The notes: generated by a model not told the origin, from the letters alone. A stretch of 64,000 bases of DNA from Paraconiothyrium sp. Pb-2020 (GCA_022419385.1 JAJUBI010000002.1:4464001-4528000), one strand, 5' to 3'; positions 9,356-20,503 are shown, counted from the first letter of the stretch. Numbers and translations: made by a program.

Positions 9356-11308
9356 CTACCAATCGCTATCGTCGTACTCCTCCTCATCATCCCAGTCGCC
9401 GTACTCCTCCTCATCGCTGCCGCCGTTCCAGACACCAGGGACGACGTAGCTGTCACCGCCACCGCTGTGCGTGAAGGAGGGTTTGGCGGAAGTGGAAGTG
9501 GAAGTGGAACTCGCGGCCGCACTCCAGCCACCTCCACCAGCACCGCCCGTGGACTTGATACGGTTGAAACGACCATGTCCAGGGAAGGTCGAAGTGGCCG
9601 AAGCCGGGGTCAAGGACGAGCTGCTGGACCCCCAAGCAGACGATGGGGCAGCGGACGTGGTAGTAGTGGTTGATGTGCTGAATGAACCGTAGCCTCCGTG
9701 GGATGACCAGGAAGAAGTGACAGATGCACTAGATGACCCAGAGCCCCAGGACGAGGATGCAGCGGAGGATGAAGGTGCTAAAGATGAGGAAGAAGTGACA
9801 GCCGCACTAGATGATTTACTTCCCCAAGATGAAGACGCAACGGAAGATGAAGGTGCTGCAGACGAGGAAGAGGTGACGGCCGCACTTGATGGTTTGCTCC
9901 AGGCCGAGAAACTAGCAGAAGATGAAGGTGCTACAGGCGAGGAGGGGGTGACATGCGCGCTGGTCTTGCTACCCCAGGACGAGGACGCAGCGCTAGATGA
10001 GGGTGCCGCAGACGAGGAAGAGGTGACGACCGCACTTGATGGTTTGCTCCAGGACGAGGACGCAGCGCTAGATGAGGGCGCCGCAGACGAGGAAGAGGTG
10101 ACGACCGCACTTGATGGTTTGCTCCAAGTGGAAGAAGCAGAAGAAGATGAAGGTGCTTCAGACGAGGAGGTGACCGACGCGCTGGACTTGCTGCCCCAGG
10201 ACGAGGATGCAGCACTAGATGAGGGTGCTCCAGATGAGGAAGTGGTCATAGGTGCGCTAGATGATGAACTGCCCCAGGACGAGGACGTAGCGGAAGATGA
10301 AGGCGCTTCTGAGGAAGATGTGACAGATCCACTGGACGACCCACTGCTCCAGGACGAGGACCCAGCGGTAGATGAAGGTGCTTCAGACCATGAGTCCTTC
10401 TTAGCGAATATCTTTCCAGTGAACTTCGCCGGAGTGGCGGACGAAGTCACATGCCCTGCAGAACCGGTTTCCTTGGATTTAGAGGCGGAGGTATGCGAAG
10501 GTGCTACTGGCCTCCACTTGGATTTCACACCTCCGAAAGATGCTGCTCCCCATGACGAGGCAGATGCCGATGAAGACGAGAGACCAGTCGGTGCCGAAGA
10601 GGTTGGGGAAGAGCTTGAGACAGATGAAGAACCGCCTGGGTAAGACCAGGTCGAGGAAGAGCTCGAGGAAACGCTCGGTGAAGCGCTCGAGGAAAAGCTG
10701 GAAACAGAAGAAGAACCAGCTGGTACGGACCAGGTCGAGGACGAAGTCGGGCCAGCGCTCGAAGAGGACGAGGGACTGCTAGGTACAGACCAGGTGGATG
10801 ACGAGCTCGGGCCAGCGCTCGACGAAGAGCTGGAAACAGACCAAGTTGAAGACGAGCTCGGTCCAGCGCTCGAAGAAGAGCTTGAAGCAGATGAAGAACC
10901 ACTTGAGTGAGACCATGTCGAGGACGAGCTCGGGCTAGCGCTCGAGGAAGAGATCCAGGAAGAGCTTGAAGTAGATGAAGTAACGTCAGGAACGGACCAG
11001 GTCGAAGAAGAGCTCGGTCCAGCGCTTGAAGAGGACGAGCTAGGAGCAGCGCTCGAAGAAGACGACGAGTGATCACCTGGCACTGACCAAGTCGAAGAAG
11101 AGCTCGAGGTCGATGCAGTGGACGAAGGAGCACCGGTCGTAACCCATGTTCCAGAACCGAACGTAAATGTTCCGGGTGCTTTCAATCCCCAGGCTGCGAA
11201 AGCCGGAGCAGCGGACGACGCTGCCTTATCTTCGCCACGAGGTTCGAGGACACGCGCAGACACGGCTGTCTGCAGCGCGAGGCCGAGAAGTGCAATCTTC
11301 GAGTGCAT
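9356..11308 (-). CDS. Large Ser-rich secreted or cell-wall protein with an acidic tail
   Basis: A single-exon gene of 650 residues. The ATG at 11308 starts MHSKIALLGLALQTAVSA, a clear signal peptide, followed by a short pro-like segment with EPRGEDK. The rest is low-complexity, mucin-like sequence: about ten SSSSTWSVP-type units in the first third, then units of the form APSSSAASSSWGSKSS alternating with VTSSSS, with recurring Trp. It ends in an Asp/Glu/Tyr-rich tail (DEEEYGDWDDEEEYDDSDW) instead of a GPI signal. Such proteins are heavily O-glycosylated wall or surface proteins; the exact role cannot be read. The open frame continues upstream of the ATG but without a better start. A TATAAG box lies about 75 bases upstream. 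Confidence 0.8.
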   Translation of the reverse strand: MHSKIALLGLALQTAVSARVLEPRGEDKAASSAAPAFAAWGLKAPGTFTFGSGTWVTTGAPSSTASTSSSSSTWSVPGDHSSSSSSAAPSSSSSSAGPSSSSTWSVPDVTSSTSSSSWISSSSASPSSSSTWSHSSGSSSASSSSSSAGPSSSSTWSVSSSSSSAGPSSSSTWSVPSSPSSSSSAGPTSSSTWSVPAGSSSVSSFSSSASPSVSSSSSSTWSYPGGSSSVSSSSPTSSAPTGLSSSSASASSWGAASFGGVKSKWRPVAPSHTSASKSKETGSAGHVTSSATPAKFTGKIFAKKDSWSEAPSSTAGSSSWSSGSSSGSVTSSSEAPSSSATSSSWGSSSSSAPMTTSSSGAPSSSAASSSWGSKSSASVTSSSEAPSSSSASSTWSKPSSAVVTSSSSAAPSSSAASSSWSKPSSAVVTSSSSAAPSSSAASSSWGSKTSAHVTPSSPVAPSSSASFSAWSKPSSAAVTSSSSAAPSSSVASSSWGSKSSSAAVTSSSSLAPSSSAASSSWGSGSSSASVTSSWSSHGGYGSFSTSTTTTTSAAPSSAWGSSSSSLTPASATSTFPGHGRFNRIKSTGGAGGGGWSAAASSTSTSTSAKPSFTHSGGGDSYVVPGVWNGGSDEEEYGDWDDEEEYDDSDW

Positions 11309-14195
11309 CTTAAAATGTAAACAAAACTCGATGGCACAATGGCTTGGTGGATAATCAGGTGCATATTTTCTGAACCCCTTCTTATACTCGTTCGGAGAAC
11401 TGTCGTTCGGATAGACACCGGCCACATGTTGTCTACATTGAAGCCGATTTTGTTGAAGTCTATGTTCACTGGAACCCTATCGATGAGGCGACTACAAGGC
11501 TTGCCAGGTCCGTCAAGTCATGGTAGTTGGAGGTACGGGAGGCGTGTCGGGTAACGGTGTTGCCGGCGCGACGTTGAACGGGTCAGTCGGGTTAGCGCGA
11601 TGTTGCAAAAGCCGCTTGACCTGAGTGGACGGCATGTGAATTGACATCTGCACCCAAATGTGTCGCAATGTCGGAGTGGAGCGCCATGTTTCTGCCGCCC
11701 TGAAACAATGTGGTTCAATCCAGTCACTGATTACACTAGTATGGCGCAGTATCTAATACAGTGAACTTAAAGCTTCACGTGACGTTCGAACTTGGTATAG
11801 TGCCAGCATGTGAGAATATGAGACCATCTCATAGGCTCTGTGCAATGTCGGCGAGTCGGTCAAAGAATTGGCCGTCGAGCACGTCAGTATATGCTGTTGC
11901 GGCTGGGTCAATCTTTCAGGGTACGTTCAGGGCATGCGCCAGGGGAACCGTTCAGGGACATAGTTGATAATGGCGGTGTTTTTGGAACGAACAAACGTTG
12001 GCTGGTTTACAGATAGAGATACTGAGGTCGCTGCATCCAATGTTTTCTCTGCTTCCGTGTAAGAGTTAAGGATCTCCGCGCACCATGCAAGATCGCCTTA
12101 ACCATGTACGATTCATTGTGAATCTGACGTCGAGCATTCAACATGCAATCTTCGTTCTCCAGTGTGTACACCAGTACTAGTTGGAGTGCCAGTATGTTCA
12201 CCCGGACTCGGCTCCGCGAGGGGTTTGCGCCACTCCGAGACGGTAGACAATAGATGAAGCACGTATTGGTGGCTGGTGAACGTGTCCAGAGGCGGCTCAA
12301 TCTGGTATGATGACCAAGCCTATCAGCTTACGTCGAGATGCTAGTCGTATTCACTCACATCGTCTCTGAACAACTGACAAGATAGGACGTCTATGACCGC
12401 TGCGAGTTCGCTTCCTACCCGAGAGCCAAAGGCTTGATCATCAGCGCGATGTGCTCGTTTGAGATCGTCTAGTTTTGGCTTAAAATGTTCTGCATTTGTG
12501 GGTATGGTACACGATCGGGTTTTGTGGGGATGCTGCAGTGATAAGCCGAAAGCATCGCAACCAGCAATCCCAGTACTGCGTTGGTGAATTGCAGTTCAAG
12601 CATTGAGGAACACTTGATGCCTCTATCAGTTTTTGCGGGCACGTTCTTAGTATGCTAATGTCGAGTGGTCCCCGCTGAAACTGGCGATGTAGAGAGCTAT
12701 AATACTGGTGACAGGTCGACGTGGCATAGCTAAAAGAGAGCAGTCAGGGTCTTCAAGTCCACAATCTACATTTTCAGTCAATATCGCCTTTGCGTGTGCT
12801 CACAGACATGTGTCCTCAGAACGCTGCTGTTCCACACAAGAACCTGGCGGACGGTGCCCGCCATTTTAAGAAGAGGGTTGCACGAGATCCAGACGAGCAA
12901 TACAGACTAGTGTGGGTTTCAGCGCCCAGGACGCTGTTGTTTCACCTAACGGCTTCCAGTTAAGCAGGTCACGTGCGCTACCGGACATATCAGCCTTGAT
13001 GATCGGTCGGATCAGGGTCCACCAGCTTTGTCATAGCAGAACAGCCGGCCCCCCGCAGGTTCGTGTCCGAATGGCCAGTAGAAGATGAAGTGCGACATAG
13101 TACGCTCGGAACCAAAAAGATACCTGGGCGTTGAAAGGTGGACGTACGCTCACGGAAAGTGATCCGGCCAAGTTTCCTGGTCCAAATAACGCACGTCGTC
13201 GATAGTGAGAGAAAGTTCGTCCGGGTCTCTGTTCAGTGAATAGTTCCGGCATCACACTCAAGATGGGGTAGCAAATAGCATTCGAGCTTTGATCGTCCCA
13301 GCCGCGGTTTTGAATTCATTGGCGTGTAAAGAGTGGCGCGCAATTGCACTACTACGCGAAATAGAGTGTTCACTCCTCGTTCTCGAGCTCGAGTCTAAGT
13401 TCTTCAGCCTTTTTATCCAAAGGCTTTGTGCTACTATTGCAGCAAAGGGATTGTGCCTCGTCCATTACACAGCAGTTAGCAGCGTGTTTTACTTCCGGCT
13501 CCAAACCGACGTCGCGCCTTCGATCGACCAGTCATTCCATTCGAGATAAGTTGTCCTTGGTTGACTTGCATGACGCTCCTGTATTGTGGTTTCTGTCCGA
13601 GAGCAAAGAATGATCGAGTGCTGTGGTGAGGAGCGTACATAGCACGCTGCTCATACACAACCCGGTAATAACTCTTTGCATGGTATTGCGTACGGAAATA
13701 TCATGAATGAGTGATATGCTTTCGATGAAGTGTCAGCGTGAGGGCACAAAGGCATTTAGTTGGGACGGAATGAGACGCGAGCGGATGTGCCTTGTTGAGG
13801 ATGGGATTTTCTACTCGGTTATTCTTTCTCAGGTCGGCTGCGCTTGCCGCTTCACCCCTCAACCCATCATGGTGCACGAACACAAAATTAGACATCGTGC
13901 AGGTAGTTGGTCTGCCAGCTGAACTTGCCCAAGAGATTGTGAGAATTGGGCCCAATTCTTTACAACGCTCTCGGTGAATCACTTTGTACGAGACGCGGGT
14001 ATACAACAAGGTAGCACCGAGGAGATACTGCGACAGATCTGCCTAGAGACTTTTGCAAGTAAGACGACGACGAGAGCAACGGCTACCATAGGTAAGCACT
14101 CACTATCTTCCTCTTCCATAATGCGTTTAACTAGATTGGATTCCCTTCCTTCTACTCAATGACCTCATACCTCCTCGTATGATCTAGGCAACAAC
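11309..14195. other. Gene-poor 2.9 kb stretch
   Basis: Only short open frames, all under about 105 codons, none with a recognisable domain or clean splice pattern. No terminal repeats, poly-A tail or transposase-like peptide was seen. Base composition is not strongly AT-rich, so this does not look like a heavily RIP-mutated transposon. Confidence 0.55.
11381..11386 (-). promoter_or_regulatory. TATA box of the Ser-rich protein gene
   Basis: On the minus strand the sequence reads GTATAAGAAGG about 75 bases before the ATG, the usual TATA spacing in filamentous fungi. Positional evidence only. Confidence 0.45.
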
Positions 14196-14471
14196 ATGCC
14201 TCCGTCGATCACAACACTCCGCATCTTGGCCCCCATTAGCTCCTCGAAACACGAACTGCCCCTCCTTCAGCCGAACACCCTTTTGTCGCCTGTGCATATG
14301 CACGCCAGCCTTTTTCAGGCTATGCATGTCCGTCTCATCAATACCCTGGACATGTTCCTAATGCCCGCCTATCGTCGGACATTCGAGCGTTCCGTCATTT
14401 CGCGCATCGCCGAGCTTGATTCGACGACCAAGACCCTACGGGCGCCAAAGTGGAGCACAGCCTCAATTTAG
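14196..14471 (+). CDS. Small hypothetical ORF
   Basis: An ATG-started frame of 91 codons (MPPSITTLRILAPISSSKH...) ending TAG. The composition is ordinary and the product has no signal peptide or transmembrane segment. A splice-acceptor-like TCTAG sits eight bases before the ATG. No family is recognised. It could be a small gene or chance. Confidence 0.25.
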   Translation: MPPSITTLRILAPISSSKHELPLLQPNTLLSPVHMHASLFQAMHVRLINTLDMFLMPAYRRTFERSVISRIAELDSTTKTLRAPKWSTASI

Positions 14472-14785
14472 TCGCCTATCATCCCGTAAATAACGAGATG
14501 ACAGCGTGGAAGATGGCGCGCACCTTGCTACTTAGGATGAGCAGGCAGAATTAGCGCTGCACTGTAAAGAGGCTTCTTCCCTAATTTGCGTTGAGGTTCC
14601 TTCAAAATCTGTCTTCCTGCCCATCATTGAATTTCTCAAGCTATCCAGCGTTGCTAAACCGCAGACCTTGGGACATCCTTGACGCTGAAACACAACACTA
14701 CATTGAGCCAAACCTGTATCACCTGCTTCGTCGCATTCGTATCGCATCTTTGGTCTCATTACTAGGACTTTCTCGTCAAGACACA

Positions 14786-15745
14786 ATGGCAGGCTATGGT
14801 CAACCACAACCAGGCTATGGACAACCACAACCAGGCTATGGACAACCACAACCAGGCTATGGACAACCGCAACCAGGCTACGGTCAACCACAACCAGGTT
14901 ACGGTCAACCCCAACCAGGTCACGGTCAACACCAACTAGGATATGGTCAACAGCAAGGAGGGTACGGCCAGCCTCATCCAGGTTACGGAGGTCACCCCCA
15001 AGGAGGTGACACACGAGCAGGACACCAACAGCCTCAACCAGGCTACGGTCAGCCACAAGGAGGTCACAGCCCGGGTATGCCACAAGTCGGCATCTTTGAT
15101 CCATTCATAAGGAGTTTCCCTACCACCATCGTATTGAAAGAACACGTGCTGTCTTTGACCGGCGACTCGTTCAGTATCAAACTGGAAGATGGGACACCTA
15201 TCCTACAGGTAGAAGGCAAAGTAATGTCGATCTCAGGCCGCAAGAAGGTCCGCGATATGGCTGGAAATCATCTTTTCGATATTGTGAAGGAGCACCTCCA
15301 TATTCACACCACTTTCGCGATTGAGGATCCGCAAGGGCAAAAGCTGATGGAAGTAAAGAGTAGCTTCAAGTGTGAGTACTTGCTTCAATGTATGCACCAC
15401 ATGTGTTAATTGGCCGCAGTATTTGGTAGCAGCGCAACGGGAACATTCACCGATAAGCAAGGTGCCCAGCATGTGCTGAAGATGAAGGGATCAATCTTCG
15501 ACACAAGCGCTGAAATCATAGATGAGGCGCGCGGTGGTATATTAATCCTCCTGCTTTTTACGAAACTAATACTGACTTTATCAACAGGCGCTGTCGCCGC
15601 GCGTATCAACCGCAAGCTGCTCAGCGGCAAGGATATCTTCTTCGGACAGCAGACGTACGCGGTACAGATCAGCCCGGGCTACGATCAAGCCTTGATTGCT
15701 GCGATGTGCATCTGTTTGGACGAGAAGAACAACGAGGGTAGTTGA
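14786..15745 (+). CDS. LURP-one-related (tubby C-like) protein with a Gly-Tyr-Gln-Pro repeat
   Basis: Exons 14786-15371, 15420-15536 and 15588-15745 give 286 residues. The introns are GTGAGT..CAG (48 nt) and GTATAT..CAG (51 nt, with an ACTAAT branch site). The N-terminus is ten 7-residue units of the type GYGQPQP. The C-terminal ~190 residues match the LOR/DUF567 family, a tubby-like beta barrel around a central helix, with FSIKLEDGTPILQVEGK, RDMAGNHLFDIVKEH and ISPGYDQALIAAMCICLDE. Relatives include plant LURP1 proteins and phospholipid scramblases, which also carry Pro/Gly/Tyr-rich leaders. Membrane lipid binding is the likely role, but that is by family only. It lies tail-to-tail with the HET gene at 15927. 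Confidence 0.85.
14792..15001 (+). repeat. 21-bp tandem repeat coding GYGQPQP units
   Basis: Ten in-frame 21-base units. The first six are nearly identical at the DNA level (GGCTATGGACAACCACAACC and close variants) and encode GYGQPQP. The last four drift to GHGQHQL, GYGQQQG, GYGQPHP and GYGGHPQ. The near identity of the first six suggests recent slippage, so copy number probably varies between strains. Confidence 0.9.
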
Positions 15746-15926
15746 AGATTCTGAGTGTATCATGCTTGGAATAAGTAAATCACTAGAACGCGCTAGCAGA
15801 TGAATGATATCCCCGATTACATATCTTATGCAGCAGTCCCTAAACCTATCGTAAAACTCTTCATACGTACCAAATCTTGCGAGCATCGCGACAGTAACAA
15901 AGTACGGGCGAACAATGAGATTGTAA

Positions 15927-17780
15927 TTAAATAAGCCAGAACGAATTCTTTTTCACGTCCATGAACTTCCAAAGAGCTCCCAGGTCACTTTCAACGGCAA
16001 TCGTCAATAGCCCAGCACGACTGGCTACACCATGACCTACCCAGTCCAGCAGGATCAAGGTAAACTGCACAAATGCTAAGGGATCTCTTAGTACGTGCTT
16101 TGTTCGCATTACCACAAAGTCCCGACGGCTTGGCTTTCCTTTAGGCACGGGTAGTGCCCTGAAGCCATTCCTGCACTTCTCCTCGGGCAATGGCCATGTT
16201 TCCCAAGCCTTTACCCTCGGAAATTGAGCTGGAGCGGTGAAGCCTATGGATTGTGTGGCAGTGTCGTAGGTAATGGGAAGTGTTACGATCGGGCCATCGA
16301 TGCAGAGAGCGTGTGTAGTAGGCGGCTGAAGTCCTGTTTTGGGAAGTAGGTGCGATTGCGAGCGAGAATAGGCACCCCAAAGAGATTGGAGCTCCGAGCC
16401 CAAACCGGAAAACGACACGTTCGTTAGCTGGGACATGTAAAGTTGGTCTTGACCATACGAAATGCTAAGAGGATGGTGTATAGTCTTGGAATGCATGTCA
16501 TCATATGCAAAAGCAATCGGGCCATAGGTAATGCCGAAATTACCTGTTCTCCATGCCGCCCAACTCCAGCTTGGAAATCCCCCAGATTTGCGTCGAGAGA
16601 CGTTACCAGCCGCAGCCCATAGCAATCCGTCTCTGAAAGCATCTCTGGGTATACCGTGGATGAAGCCTCTGTGGAAAAAGTCGCGCTCTAAACGAGATAG
16701 TAATGCACTGAACGCGTTGATTGCGTCCTCATCATAACTCACGTCTCGACAAACATACTGTCCGAGGTACTTGATGTAGAGGTCCATGTTCCCAACAACT
16801 TGATTTGTCCACAAAGTATTGGATCGGATATAGTATATGTCTGGGTTCCAGTATCCGGAAGGTTGAGTAGCTCCTTTCGGGGTCCGCTTCGGTGAAAGGT
16901 GCAACGCCGTAGGTGAGTCTTCCGTGCACAACATGGCATTGCAATGAAAGTAAACCTGATGTTGCGAGAATAGTATGCACCGCCTGGAGAAGAGAGCTTC
17001 TTGATATGTCCATCCGCGCGATAGCCATATCGATTCATTAATCTGGGAGGAAAGCGTCGGGCAGCGTGAGAGCAATCTGACGGGACCAAATTCGGCAGTT
17101 AATTGTGGGTGGCGTTGCGGTCCACCTGCGACACCCGCTATACCGACGTTCGCGTTGTCTCCTAGAGCGACAATGGTCGCGAAAGCTTGCTCGTATATGT
17201 AATCCATCAGAGGAAGCTGCTGGTTTTTTTCTTTGGAGTTGTGTTGATCGATACACACGGCGTCGGCCCACAGATAAGAAACTCCGATGTTTTCAGCAAT
17301 TACCATCGCATGTTGGATAGTTTTAGATATATTAATCGGTAGTTCGTGTGGTCGTATCCGTTTCGGGATGGGAAGACCTTGCCCCCAAACGTAGCTCAGG
17401 GCCACATACTGCATGCCAGGTTGATAACGAACGAGGCGACGCCTTTTGACATCTATCAGTTCGATGAGTCTGAGCTTTTCCACGTTTCCGACCGCACGAC
17501 ACTGGTTGTGTTCTCTATCACACTGTCCGAGCCACGATCGGATGAGTGCATAATCTGGAGATGCACCAACAGGCTTCACCGAACTTCGACTGGCCCCTTT
17601 TGAGCCGTATGCCACACTAAAAACATCTGCAATGGAACAAAAGTCAGTTAGATCGATACATGAGATCGAATTCGTCCAATATTCTAGGCTGCTGCACAAA
17701 GTCCTCTCCGTTGGGGTACTGCGTACGTGTAGGTCTCTGGTCACCCTCGTAAACTTTCCGTCGATCATAACACTCCGCAT
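15927..17780 (-). CDS. HET-domain (heterokaryon incompatibility) protein
   Basis: A single-exon gene of 617 residues starting at the ATG at 17780. The HET domain (PF06985) occupies roughly residues 125-280. Its core motifs are visible: YVALSYVWGQG near 125-135, then a helix leading to YLWADAVCIDQ at 169-179, and RGWTYQEALFSRRCILF further on. HET domains trigger non-self cell death in filamentous fungi and are proposed to be TIR-like. No ankyrin, WD or NACHT region is seen; the C-terminal half is the long variable tail typical of HET-only proteins. A possible small upstream gene lies only ten bases from the start, so a further 5' exon cannot be ruled out. Confidence 0.9.
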   Translation of the reverse strand: MRSVMIDGKFTRVTRDLHVRSTPTERTLCSSLEYWTNSISCIDLTDFCSIADVFSVAYGSKGASRSSVKPVGASPDYALIRSWLGQCDREHNQCRAVGNVEKLRLIELIDVKRRRLVRYQPGMQYVALSYVWGQGLPIPKRIRPHELPINISKTIQHAMVIAENIGVSYLWADAVCIDQHNSKEKNQQLPLMDYIYEQAFATIVALGDNANVGIAGVAGGPQRHPQLTAEFGPVRLLSRCPTLSSQINESIWLSRGWTYQEALFSRRCILFSQHQVYFHCNAMLCTEDSPTALHLSPKRTPKGATQPSGYWNPDIYYIRSNTLWTNQVVGNMDLYIKYLGQYVCRDVSYDEDAINAFSALLSRLERDFFHRGFIHGIPRDAFRDGLLWAAAGNVSRRKSGGFPSWSWAAWRTGNFGITYGPIAFAYDDMHSKTIHHPLSISYGQDQLYMSQLTNVSFSGLGSELQSLWGAYSRSQSHLLPKTGLQPPTTHALCIDGPIVTLPITYDTATQSIGFTAPAQFPRVKAWETWPLPEEKCRNGFRALPVPKGKPSRRDFVVMRTKHVLRDPLAFVQFTLILLDWVGHGVASRAGLLTIAVESDLGALWKFMDVKKNSFWLI

Positions 17781-17789
17781 CGCCGTTGT

Positions 17790-18133
17790 CTACGTCAAAA
17801 ACGGAGTTCTTCTGAATTTCAGGGCAGGGTGTGGGTGGGTTGGTCTAATGAAGACAGATTCAGCAAAACTCCAGCTTTCGAGATTATACTTGTACGGAAA
17901 CGGGGGAACTGGAATGGCTTGAATCAAAATCATAAGGAACTTACATTCCAATACATTCGGGATGCCATAGGCCAACCATTTGTGTCTCTGCTGCCATGTT
18001 TGAGAAAGCCAGTCGGGTGCCTCTTCAATGCAAAAGTCTTAACCAAGCCTGCTTTTGGCGGTTTGGGACCGGGGTTCGTCGATGCATGAGCAGGAGCAGG
18101 CGCACTCTTCTTGGTCTTAGAAAAGAATCCCAT
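17790..18133 (-). CDS. Possible small two-exon gene or 5' exon of the HET gene
   Basis: An ATG at 18133 starts MGFFSKTKKSAPAPAHAS, a plausible Lys/Ala/Pro-rich N-terminus, and runs 63 codons to a perfect GTAAGT donor at 17944. A TACAAG acceptor 56 bases on restores an open frame (YNLESWSFAESVFIRP...) to a TAG at 17790-17792, giving about 95 residues. No family is recognised. It abuts the HET start on the same strand, so it could be a transcribed leader or an upstream exon of that gene. Confidence 0.3.
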
Positions 18134-19383
18134 CGGCCAGCGCTAGGAATGTCACTTCCACCTAACAGTTCGAAATATAAAATACAAATGCGAAACGAAA
18201 GTAAATTGATTGTATGTGAACTCCAATGTTCTAAATCCCAAACGAACCATCTGCCTAAATAGACCATCCCTATGCGGCACGGTTACGCGCCCAGGTGTGG
18301 AGCCGGCGCTTACTGACCGAATACTGTCGCCAGCGTAACGCTCGCAGCGCGGCAAAAACCACAACAGCGTGTGAACTGCAAGAGTAGCCTCAAATAAAAC
18401 AGAATGCGCGCGGTTTGGCGTCAAGGTGTATGTCTTCGCGCGGGAGTATCACGGTGAAGATGTAGGTTGCTAACCTAAAGCACTTGGCTATTCGAGATGC
18501 AGTTCGTGGGCCCGGATCATCTTGTAAGACGCTGTGAACATTCCATTGTGGGTTGCCACAGTCAATTAATTCTACATTGGCTTTGCCAATCGTATCTTGG
18601 AGCTGCAGAACTGTCGGGATTCTTGACAAGAATTCGTGTTCCCGAACGTGCACGCACTCACGGAGGAATATTGGGGGCCATGTCTCTAGGCCAGGACTTG
18701 CCACACGATAAGGATCACAGTCGATCAGGGCGAGAAGGGAGCCATGGTAGTAGCTGTACAACCTTGCGCGGAGCATAACTTTTGTGGGGTCTTCTCGGTG
18801 CGATGTTGCCCGGCTGAGCCCCAGCTGTTAGATCGATCTCAACCTGTGCGCACCTTCATATGCCTAGACCCCATCTTTCCTTCTCGACGATGTACGACTC
18901 GGTGAGAAGATGGTGATACATCGTAGTTGTAAGGGCAGGTGTTGTACGATGATGGGGTAGAAGCGATCGTGCACTGCCGCAATCGAGAAGGAGACGAGCA
19001 TGCTGACGCTGGCTACGTAACAATGCACTCGGCGAGGTCCTTTCACTGATGACCGAAGTCTGTTTTCCAGGTCATGTTCGTAGCAGATAAACACCTCTTA
19101 CGAAGTCTTCCTCGCTAGATTGGTGGATCGCCGCATCTGAAACATCCGCAACTCTCTCGGGAACGTAGCTCCTAACATCGTCATGCGTTGCCTATCACGC
19201 ACCACTCAGCAGGGACTCGAGCAAAACCACGCGCAAAAGTCCAAACGCATTGTGTTTGTACCAGTCTTATTGCACCTGTTGGACTATGCATTGCGCCTGC
19301 ACAGGATCCCAAAGGAGGCATCAGGTAGAAATGGAAGGTAGAATCGCCGACGCGTCGCCTAAGGCGATCATACATCCGTCGCC
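18134..19383. other. Intergenic between HET gene side and membrane-protein gene
   Basis: The best open frame is 18390-18776 (minus, ATG, 128 codons, no family). It has ordinary composition and a possible donor near its end, but nothing supports it further. The rest holds no recognisable signal apart from the presumed promoter of the gene at 19384. Confidence 0.45.
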
Positions 19384-20016
19384 ATGCAGCGTCGGCTGTC
19401 TTTTGTGATAATACTTGCATTGCCGGGTGCGTCGAACGCATTCCACCGTGTGTTTGAACACGCGCACGATTGGGACCAGTACGAAAGATCAACATCCACG
19501 AGCTCGACGCTCGAAAGCTCCGCCTTGATGGCGAGCACCGTCATACCCATAATTCCTATTCAAACTCTTTCCTCCTATGCATCGACGTTAGTAACGGCAA
19601 CACGCGCCGCGGCGTTAAGCGGCGTCACAATGTCCACCACATCCAACTTCGTGCTCGATCCAACGGGGACCAGCGCGACGCGTAAACCACCGGCGATGTC
19701 GTCAAGTACCGTAGCCTTCGCCATTATTGTTCCGCTCGTCGCCCTGATCACCTTCATATCGGTGATCGTGTTTCGGATGTACAGGACTCGGAAAGAGCGA
19801 GAGGAAGCTGCGGCCACTGAAGCAGCAAGGGCGAAAACAAAGGCGATCGAGCAGCAGATCTACGACATGGAGTCTTTGTCTGAGAAATTTGACTTTGAAA
19901 AGTACCGGACAACATCGGAGGTGAAGGATCTCGGGAACGCGAAGGATATACCTATCGACATACCGATCGAGTTGGAAGCGGAAGAGCCGGCTAAGAGACC
20001 ATATCATGGCCTTTGA
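19384..20016 (+). CDS. Small single-pass membrane protein, Ser/Thr-rich ectodomain
   Basis: A single exon of 210 residues. Residues 1-19 form a signal peptide (MQRRLSFVIILALPGASNA). A Ser/Thr-rich extracellular part follows to about 105, then one transmembrane helix near 109-131 (TVAFAIIVPLVALITFISV...) with a stop-transfer RMYRTRKERE. The cytosolic part is a charged helix with many Ala/Glu/Lys residues, then an acidic tail. This architecture resembles Mid2/WSC-type wall-stress sensors, but there is no WSC cysteine domain, so the function is open. It sits between two HET genes and is co-oriented with the second, about 490 bases upstream of it. Confidence 0.75.
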   Translation: MQRRLSFVIILALPGASNAFHRVFEHAHDWDQYERSTSTSSTLESSALMASTVIPIIPIQTLSSYASTLVTATRAAALSGVTMSTTSNFVLDPTGTSATRKPPAMSSSTVAFAIIVPLVALITFISVIVFRMYRTRKEREEAAATEAARAKTKAIEQQIYDMESLSEKFDFEKYRTTSEVKDLGNAKDIPIDIPIELEAEEPAKRPYHGL

Positions 20017-20503
20017 TCGAGTCGGACTGCGTTCTGGTAGCGCGAAACCTACAGCAAGATAATGAACTATTCTGGAGGCTGGGAAAGCATGATGCCGATT
20101 ACGGCAGTCTTAAGGAACTACATTTCGTGCCTATATTTGTCGATTTCATTTGAGCGAATGTTGTTGGCCTGTCGACGGATGCGTGCAGTATTTGTAGATG
20201 GGAGCCAAGATCACTGTAGAGGTCGCTTTGTGAAGGTCTTCCTGAATCGTGACTTCGGCTCGTTAAGACGTGTGCTCATCTCGAAAGGTTTGCGATGTAG
20301 ATCATCCGCGCGTGGATTGTTGCATCATACAGTGAGTTTTCCAAGGTTGAAGGGGATTCACATGATCGTGGCTTCGGAACCCCTCAATGCAAAAGTTAAT
20401 CACCGATCCATCTCCGACACTAACCGCAACAACGAACCTCGTCGGGAAGCTGGAAACCACCTGGAGTAGGCAACATTGCTCGTTGCATTTCGCCCTCAGA
20501 GCC
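20017..20503. other. Intergenic before the second HET gene
   Basis: A short stretch holding the 3' UTR of the membrane-protein gene and the promoter of the HET gene. An upstream extension of the HET frame exists from 20387 but has no ATG before 20504. Confidence 0.45.

Noticed and set aside
9717..10643. 308-codon plus-strand frame, very acidic
   Set aside because: Exact antisense of the Ser-rich repeats; Ser codons read backwards give Glu/Asp/Ala. The minus-strand gene has the signal peptide and start.
11309..14195. Possible dead transposon
   Set aside because: No terminal repeats, transposase or reverse-transcriptase peptides, and composition is not RIP-like.
18390..18776. 128-codon minus-strand frame with ATG
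   Set aside because: No family, no supporting splice partner; kept only as a note in the intergenic entry.
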